This document shows positions 59,385-64,000 of a stretch of 64,000 nt of DNA, piece after piece. Origin of the DNA: Neobacillus notoginsengisoli. GTDB taxonomy: Bacteria > Bacillota > Bacilli > Bacillales > Cytobacillaceae. The translations under genes and the position numbers were made by a program. Under the pieces are notes generated by a model. That model was not told where the DNA came from. It ran no database searches and saw only the letters and a program-made list of their open reading frames with translations. The stretch is taken from assembly GCF_003515685.1 (NCBI RefSeq), contig NZ_QWEG01000012.1, positions 106,064-170,063 of the forward strand. The letters run 5' to 3'. Numbering within the stretch: the stretch's first letter is position 1; each line of letters opens with the position of its first letter.

Positions 59385-60440
59385 TTATTGTAGGACTTCA
59401 AATTTTATTGAATTAAACTGGCATTCATATTCTTTTAAAGCTGTTTCGAACATTTCGACATAACGTTCCTCTAGCCAATCTTTTGCAAACTCATTCGGAG
59501 TCAAGATAGAAATATCCTTGTTTTCCTTCTTGAGCAGGATATTGGAAAACCAGGTATCATAGGACGGCTTACTGATTTTGTTGGAAATGTACTCTTTAAT
59601 AAATTCCAATAGCGCTAGTTCATCCTTATCCATTTCCTTCTCAACTAGCACCTCACTAGCCAATCGGCTCTTTTTCTTGCTGGATGCTTTAATAAGTTCA
59701 CCGTATTGTTGCCATTGGAGATAAATCTTTTCAAAGTCTAAATCCTTTTCCAATTTAACTGTTTCATTATTATTAATCATTCTCTTAACATACTTCTCAT
59801 GCTCTTGCTGCAGCCGCTTTGGTAAACCTTCTTTTTCTTTTTTTAAAGCCTTCCTAATATGAGCTGGTGCATCGTCAGGGATAACAATGTCCGGATCTCC
59901 ATATATAAGTTTTTTAGACAGCAATGGTACTTTTTTACGGACTTTGAAAATCGGACTTTCTTCCACTCCTTCTCTTGAGCGGTTCCATACCCCAAACTTA
60001 TAAGCGAATCCATAACGTTCAAGAATGTCCATATAGTTATGTACAGTAGGGCGGGATTTGTCCATTTTCAAACTGATCAATTCAAAGTTTGGGAAGCACC
60101 AATCTTTATTACCATAGGCAAAGCGCTTTAAATGTCCAAACAAGGCCAGACCTTCAGCATTTAAAAAATATCCCCAAAAATCAAATAGATAGTTATTGAA
60201 GATTGTTAATTCGCCATCAACATATGGAATACTTTCACCATAGCTGTCTAAAGAGAACTTGCGAACCTCATCCTCTGTATACTTTATTATGTCTTTTTCC
60301 GGATAATAATAGGTTAGTGTTTTCAAATTAGATTCTTCTTTTACTAGTTTTAATCGCGGTTCAAGGGTCCCAGTTTCAATACCTCTGTAATACTCCAGTT
60401 TATCTTTTCCGCCTTTTAGATTCTGCCTATCCTCTTCCAT
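59385..60440 (-). CDS. Plasmid replication-initiator-like protein with C-terminal DnaA domain I
   Basis: 351 residues. Residues about 80-170 form a winged-helix region of the replication-protein type: NNYLFDFWGYFLNAEGLALF, WCFPNFELISLKMDKSRPTV, HNYMDILERYGFAYK. After a charged linker the last 75 residues read FIKEYISNKISKPSYDTWFS, LTPNEFAKDWLEERYVEMFE, the pattern of DnaA N-terminal domain I, which contacts the replicative helicase and its partners. A fusion of a DNA-binding wing with DnaA domain I next to AT-rich repeats points to initiation of plasmid replication. Domain calls are from pattern recognition. Confidence 0.75.
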   Translation of the reverse strand: MEEDRQNLKGGKDKLEYYRGIETGTLEPRLKLVKEESNLKTLTYYYPEKDIIKYTEDEVRKFSLDSYGESIPYVDGELTIFNNYLFDFWGYFLNAEGLALFGHLKRFAYGNKDWCFPNFELISLKMDKSRPTVHNYMDILERYGFAYKFGVWNRSREGVEESPIFKVRKKVPLLSKKLIYGDPDIVIPDDAPAHIRKALKKEKEGLPKRLQQEHEKYVKRMINNNETVKLEKDLDFEKIYLQWQQYGELIKASSKKKSRLASEVLVEKEMDKDELALLEFIKEYISNKISKPSYDTWFSNILLKKENKDISILTPNEFAKDWLEERYVEMFETALKEYECQFNSIKFEVLQ

Positions 60441-60973
60441 AATAAAAAACCTCCGTTCTTATTCCCTCCCTAAAAGAGTTAAAAAGACACGAAGATTTCC
60501 TACTTGATAATTGTGGTCCCTTTTTGTAAAATGGGGTTAATTGATGCAAGTAAGAAATCCCGCCTCTCTTATTTCATTTAATCTTCCAGCGGCCAAACTG
60601 AAGGGATTAAATGAAATGCCCAGGGTGGGTTTTTTTTTGCTTCCTGTAATCTCTTTTTTTACCATCATAACAAATATACTGGTCGAATTCTATAATACTA
60701 TTGGCCAATTGTCTTGTAATTTGTCGAAAAAATTCGAAAAAAAGAGAAAACCCTAGCAAGAAGAAACCGATAGTATTATCGGCTTTATCCACTAGGGCTT
60801 TCCCTTTTATATATCCAGTTGTGTGTAATACCATTAAAACATGAAAATTATGTTAGTTCAATAATTAAAATGTATCATAACCGCTTGGATGACAGAAAAG
60901 AAATCAAACCAACCCTATAAATAAGTTTTCTAACTCATAAAGAAGATTAAATCTTAAAGGTATATTAGTATTT
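60441..60973. other. Leader/upstream region of the initiator gene
   Basis: No gene supported. Holds an inverted repeat ATTTCATTTAATC / GATTAAATGAAAT (60568-60613, with nine Ts on the plus strand after GGGTGGG) and the terminator hairpin at 60730-60807. Multi-hairpin leaders like this are often sites of copy-number control by antisense RNA; no antisense promoter could be fixed here. Confidence 0.45.
60730..60807 (-). terminator. Terminator hairpin in the initiator leader
   Basis: AAAGCCCTAG and CTAGGGTTTT pair around an inner GCCGATA/TATCGGT stem, followed by CTCTTTTTTT. Preceded by AAAAGGGAAAGCCC, as in the leader at 50684-50740. Confidence 0.7.
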
Positions 60974-61897
60974 TTAAAGATCCTCAGCTATTTTTAAAAT
61001 TTCCTCTTTTGATAGGTTTGCTACTAAAGCCATATATGTCCCTTTTTTCTGAAACTTAACTACATTTAAAGTAGAATTTGCTTCATTCTGGAAACTTCCT
61101 ATTTCATATTCAAAGCCATTGTCGTTGATAGATAAAAAAACATTATCGTTTATATTGTTAATATTGATAGGAGAATCTTTTTGTTGGGTTAGTAGAATGA
61201 AATTATGTTCACCATTTTCAAAATGGGTCACAATAGCACTTTGGCCAAACATTTTAGATTGTTCATTATATTCTTCTCCGAGATTAGTAGCTAAATTCTC
61301 TTTGTTGTTGGAAAATTCGAGTGGAGTTGCTAGATTAGTAAACATGGTAGATGACGTTTTCCCACCTACATCAAAAACAACTTTAGCGGTATTCTCACAT
61401 ATTATTGCGGGATTTGGAAAACCGGATATTGTTGAAATATCATAATGAGCATTTTTGTTTTTTGGCCCTAAGGGCATATTACGATTCCAAGAATAAGTGT
61501 AGGTAGTATTTGAATATAACTGAACGCCAGAATATTTGTAATCATAACTATTAGAAGCAGTTGATTCGTAATTTCCAGTAAAGCCTACTCCACCAGTAAC
61601 CTTCCCAGAAAGATTAGTTATCCGAAACGTAGAATTATTCCATTTCCAATTCGTTGAGGTCCAAGCTCCGAAACTAACAACGTGGGCAAGATTATAAGTT
61701 ACTTTACCGCACGCCGAAAAATAAGGTCCTGAATTAATAGTCTGTACCGTAGACCAACTACCACCAGTAGACCCAGAAGAACCTAAAGGAAAAATGTATA
61801 CATTATTTTGGCCTCCTGCAGAAACACTTGAACTAATTAATAAAGAACAAACCAAAACCCAAAATGATGAAAAAAACAACTTTTTAAACTTCTTCAT
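60974..61897 (-). CDS. Secreted protein of unknown function (307 aa)
   Basis: 307 residues. Signal peptide (KKFKKLFFSSFWVLVCSLLI ... SVSAGG). N-terminal half is rich in Ser/Thr/Tyr/Trp strands (GSTGGSWSTVQTINSGPYFS, TNWKWNNSTFRITNLSGKVT) with two cysteines (SACGK and IICEN) likely to pair. C-terminal half is polar (EEYNEQSKMFGQSAIVTHFE, YMALVANLSKEEILKIAEDL). No family recognised. The closest analogies in the window are the other secreted unknowns at 26396, 29618 and 44413, without clear homology. Confidence 0.65.
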   Translation of the reverse strand: MKKFKKLFFSSFWVLVCSLLISSSVSAGGQNNVYIFPLGSSGSTGGSWSTVQTINSGPYFSACGKVTYNLAHVVSFGAWTSTNWKWNNSTFRITNLSGKVTGGVGFTGNYESTASNSYDYKYSGVQLYSNTTYTYSWNRNMPLGPKNKNAHYDISTISGFPNPAIICENTAKVVFDVGGKTSSTMFTNLATPLEFSNNKENLATNLGEEYNEQSKMFGQSAIVTHFENGEHNFILLTQQKDSPININNINDNVFLSINDNGFEYEIGSFQNEANSTLNVVKFQKKGTYMALVANLSKEEILKIAEDL

Positions 61898-62093
61898 AAA
61901 TACATCTCCTTAAGTTAATTTTTTACATTTGAGCTACATAGTGTATCTACATAGTAACATATAATTGGTAAAATAATAGGAATATTTAGTAAATTTATAA
62001 AAGTTTTCCAAATATTTTCATTTGATTTCCTATTTAATTTATAAGTAAGTTACTAGTGTAAAAAATCATCTTAAAAAATTGTATTTTTGACTA

Positions 62094-62330
62094 CTAATTC
62101 CTTGTTTTTTTGTCTATTAATGACCACAAAACATAGATAACAAAAGACGTAATCAACACAATAAGAGTTGCATTAAATAAATAATAAATGTCGAATTCCT
62201 TAACTTCCTTCTCTGGCAGGCCATAATAATTTTTAATAATATAATTTGAACTTTCATAATCCATAAAGGTATATGAAATTAATCCCCCAAGTATTAAACC
62301 ACTTAGTAAAGATAATATTTTCTTTTTCAT
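62094..62330 (-). CDS. Small membrane protein (78 aa)
   Basis: 78 residues from ATG 62330 behind GGGGGC. Two membrane segments: ILSLLSGLILGGLISYTFM at the N-terminus and YLFNATLIVLITSFVIYVLW near the end, joined by an extracytoplasmic loop (NYIIKNYYGLPEKEVKEFD). No family recognised. Same strand and 200 bases upstream of the secreted protein gene. Confidence 0.6.
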   Translation of the reverse strand: MKKKILSLLSGLILGGLISYTFMDYESSNYIIKNYYGLPEKEVKEFDIYYLFNATLIVLITSFVIYVLWSLIDKKTRN

Positions 62331-62714
62331 TTTATCAGCCCCCATTTTTTGATATTATTTGTTTATCATCAAATTACAAGTTTTCCACTACTTACCTTTT
62401 TTAATCGTTATTATGTTTATATTCTATAATAAAAGAAAATATCCTTTATTATGAAATTTCTAAGGTGGCAACCGGTACACCCGAGTTCAAATCGATTAGC
62501 TTTGGCCCTAGCCGCAATCTAGGTTGTACCCTGAATTTTGTTAGAGAACAATTCTTTAAGTGTATTTAGGGTAGTGTTAGTAACAACTAAATAGTTTACA
62601 TAAAACAAACTCATTTTAAGATGTTGATTTTTTTCACAACGATTACCAATAGCAATATGTGAAAGGATAAGAATATCCACCCCACATATTCCCAGACAAA
62701 AAAAGCTCTCCTTT
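62331..62714. other. Gene-free stretch behind the Dcm gene
   Basis: About 380 bases with no supportable gene or element. The Dcm terminator lies at its right end. Confidence 0.5.
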
Positions 62715-62724
62715 TCAGGAGAGC
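62698..62724 (-). terminator. Terminator overlapping the Dcm stop codon
   Basis: GCTCTCCTGAAAAGGAGAGC followed by seven Ts. The TGA stop lies in the loop side of the hairpin, so the last codons form its left arm. Nearly the same hairpin occurs at 23863-23887. Confidence 0.85.
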
Positions 62725-64000
62725 ATGAGTTCAAGTTGCCCGCTGTTGCCAATATTATAGCTTTGAACCTTTTTTTGTATATGGTCTGCAGCGGCGGTCT
62801 TAACCTTCATAAATGTGAAAGCAAGTCGGTTTGCAATGGCTCTTATAACCCTTCCGTCGATACTCTGCCCTAACATTTCCCACTTTCTTATCTTTTGAAT
62901 ATGTTCAGGGAAGTTATAGTGCTCTGGAATGTCCAGAATGCGCTTAATTTCATCGATAGACAAGAATCGGAAGCTTTGTCCGTCCTCGCTTAAAACGTGG
63001 CTATTTGAGGCTGATTGTGCAGTGTAACGCTTAGGTATGCAAGATATCTTTTCAGCATCCTTGCCAACGAAAGTAAGTTCTAGACTTCTATCCTTCCAGG
63101 CTTCTCGGCTGTTAAAAGAATCCATGAACCTCTGTACGCTCTTCCATTCATGCTGAACATTTGAACGGTCTAAAAAGTCTTTTAGTTTTTTTCTCCGTAC
63201 CTTTGGTGGGGCAGGAAACTCAAATGCTAGGAATCTTTCTTCATTCCGGAAAGCAACCGCATAAGTTCTACGTCTGGTTGCAATCGATCCGAAGTCCCAA
63301 GCTTCAATCTCTTTTTGTGCCCAAAACGGATACTCGCCATTTAAAAGGCTTTTTAAGGAATCCCATGCCTTGCTTTTATAGAATTGGGGTACGTTCTCAA
63401 AGAATAGTACCTCTGCTTTAGATGACTCAATGATTTTTGCTGTAGCAATCACTAAGTCGTTCATAATATTACCTGAATTATCGCCTAAATTTGAAAACTC
63501 ATTGCATGGAAGCGAAATAAATGCCATATCTACCTCTGATACGTTTTGGCAATCACGCAAATCCCCATTGAAAATCATGGAATTTGGAAAGTTATGCAAC
63601 AACACTTCCGCAGAATCTTCCTCTAATTCAATCTCCTGAATAGGAGTAAAATATTTTGTATCCTCAAGGACACTCGTTCCAATTCCCGCTCCTGCACATA
63701 GTGAAAGGAGTCTGATCCGCTGTTCCTTTGGAGTTGGAAGGGTGGAATTATCAAAAAGCCTGTATTCAAGAGGCCTGATTACCACTTTTCCTCTATTCCC
63801 TCTTTTATATACATTCACTTCGATTTTTTGATTAATGTCGAGGAATGAACAATATTTATCTCCAGCCGTATCTATTAATGGCCGCTCCTCACCGCTAACT
63901 TTGCTTTTTCTAGATGCAACATGAACGGTATGAATGTCCTGGCTGTCGGGAAAAGGATAGTTTTGCAAAGTGACTTCTTCCTTTCCCTCATTAATTTGAA
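62715..64000 (-). CDS. Dcm-type DNA cytosine-5 methyltransferase, 5' end outside window
   Basis: The frame is open to the right edge; a TTG at 63968 could start it, but the aligned N-terminus of the broken relative at 17723-18318 suggests about 40 more residues beyond the edge. N-terminal domain (EERPLIDTAGDKYCSFLD, VVIRPLEYRLF), then the methyltransferase: motif I LLSLCAGAGIGTSVLED, motif IV FISLPCNEFSNLG with the catalytic Cys of the PC pair, motif VI LFFENVPQF, motif VIII TRRRTYAVAFR. C-terminal recognition part and motif X (EMLGQSIDGRVIRAIANRLA). Tail GQLELMLS is clamp-motif-like. Likely protects plasmid DNA from restriction. Confidence 0.88.
   Translation of the reverse strand, partial: QINEGKEEVTLQNYPFPDSQDIHTVHVASRKSKVSGEERPLIDTAGDKYCSFLDINQKIEVNVYKRGNRGKVVIRPLEYRLFDNSTLPTPKEQRIRLLSLCAGAGIGTSVLEDTKYFTPIQEIELEEDSAEVLLHNFPNSMIFNGDLRDCQNVSEVDMAFISLPCNEFSNLGDNSGNIMNDLVIATAKIIESSKAEVLFFENVPQFYKSKAWDSLKSLLNGEYPFWAQKEIEAWDFGSIATRRRTYAVAFRNEERFLAFEFPAPPKVRRKKLKDFLDRSNVQHEWKSVQRFMDSFNSREAWKDRSLELTFVGKDAEKISCIPKRYTAQSASNSHVLSEDGQSFRFLSIDEIKRILDIPEHYNFPEHIQKIRKWEMLGQSIDGRVIRAIANRLAFTFMKVKTAAADHIQKKVQSYNIGNSGQLELMLS

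Noticed and set aside
60541..60834. Open frames on both strands in the initiator leader
   Set aside because: They run through terminator hairpins and contain no recognisable domain.
62519..62752. Minus-strand frame behind the Dcm gene
   Set aside because: Overlaps the Dcm terminator and end; no ribosome binding site or family.

Overview
The window looks like a piece of a large, low-GC plasmid (or plasmid-like accessory replicon) from a Bacillus-type Firmicute. The pointers are AGGAGG-type ribosome binding sites, many TTG/GTG starts, Bacillus families (YkvS-like DUF2187, Spo0E-like, CcdA/ResA-like, DUF3916), and plasmid functions: topoisomerase III, ArdC-like antirestriction protein, a replication-initiator-like protein next to AT-rich repeats, a tyrosine recombinase and a VirB1/CwlT-like lytic enzyme. 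Most genes lie on the minus strand. No rRNA, tRNA or CRISPR array was seen.

Layout. 1-2.3 kb: an Abi_2/HEPN phage-defence gene running off the left edge, with its own promoter and terminator-like leader RNA, a decayed second copy of that leader, and a small XRE regulator. 2.3-6.7 kb: a secreted RHS/YD-repeat protein whose C-terminus matches the colicin E3 16S-rRNase domain, with a DUF3916 gene as candidate immunity. 6.9-9.8 kb: an MFS pseudogene, a secreted lytic transglycosylase/NlpC-P60 enzyme and a DUF2187 gene. 10.0-15.1 kb: a compact RiPP cassette bounded by two near-identical hairpins (four short precursors with a shared ACxCG-type core, radical SAM/SPASM enzyme, PqqD-like RRE, Ser-His S26 peptidase, divergent regulator and MFS exporter). 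15.1-22.3 kb: a phage-like minus-strand block with a DpdA/TGT-like enzyme, an XF1762 protein, a PP-loop/PAPS-reductase-like protein, a deleted Dcm gene and small unknowns. 22.4-36 kb: a graveyard of insertion sequences (IS1634, IS3, IS1182) and group II introns around two versions of a ccdA / secreted two-cysteine protein / TlpA-like oxidoreductase module.

36-46 kb: a nuclease lipoprotein, small membrane proteins, a double-HTH protein, a broken DNA adenine methylase, a tyrosine recombinase, a complete group IIC-like intron inserted behind a terminator, and a 109-bp direct repeat of the recombinase 3' end. 46-60.5 kb: a long co-oriented plasmid block (TopB, DUF2325, receiver-like protein, membrane protein, SNF2-like helicase, ArdC-like protein, DnaA-domain initiator) containing a c-di-GMP-I riboswitch with its terminator. 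60.5-64 kb: two secreted or membrane proteins and a Dcm-type methyltransferase running off the right edge.

Themes across genes. (1) At least seven proteins end in, or have the remnant of, a QLxLF-like tail resembling the beta-sliding-clamp binding motif, including the presumed DNA-modification enzymes and the helicase. (2) Many minus-strand genes start directly behind an intrinsic-terminator-like hairpin, leaving no room for a promoter, which suggests attenuation or antitermination. (3) Toxin, defence and bacteriocin-like modules dominate the left 35 kb; replication and probable transfer functions dominate the right.
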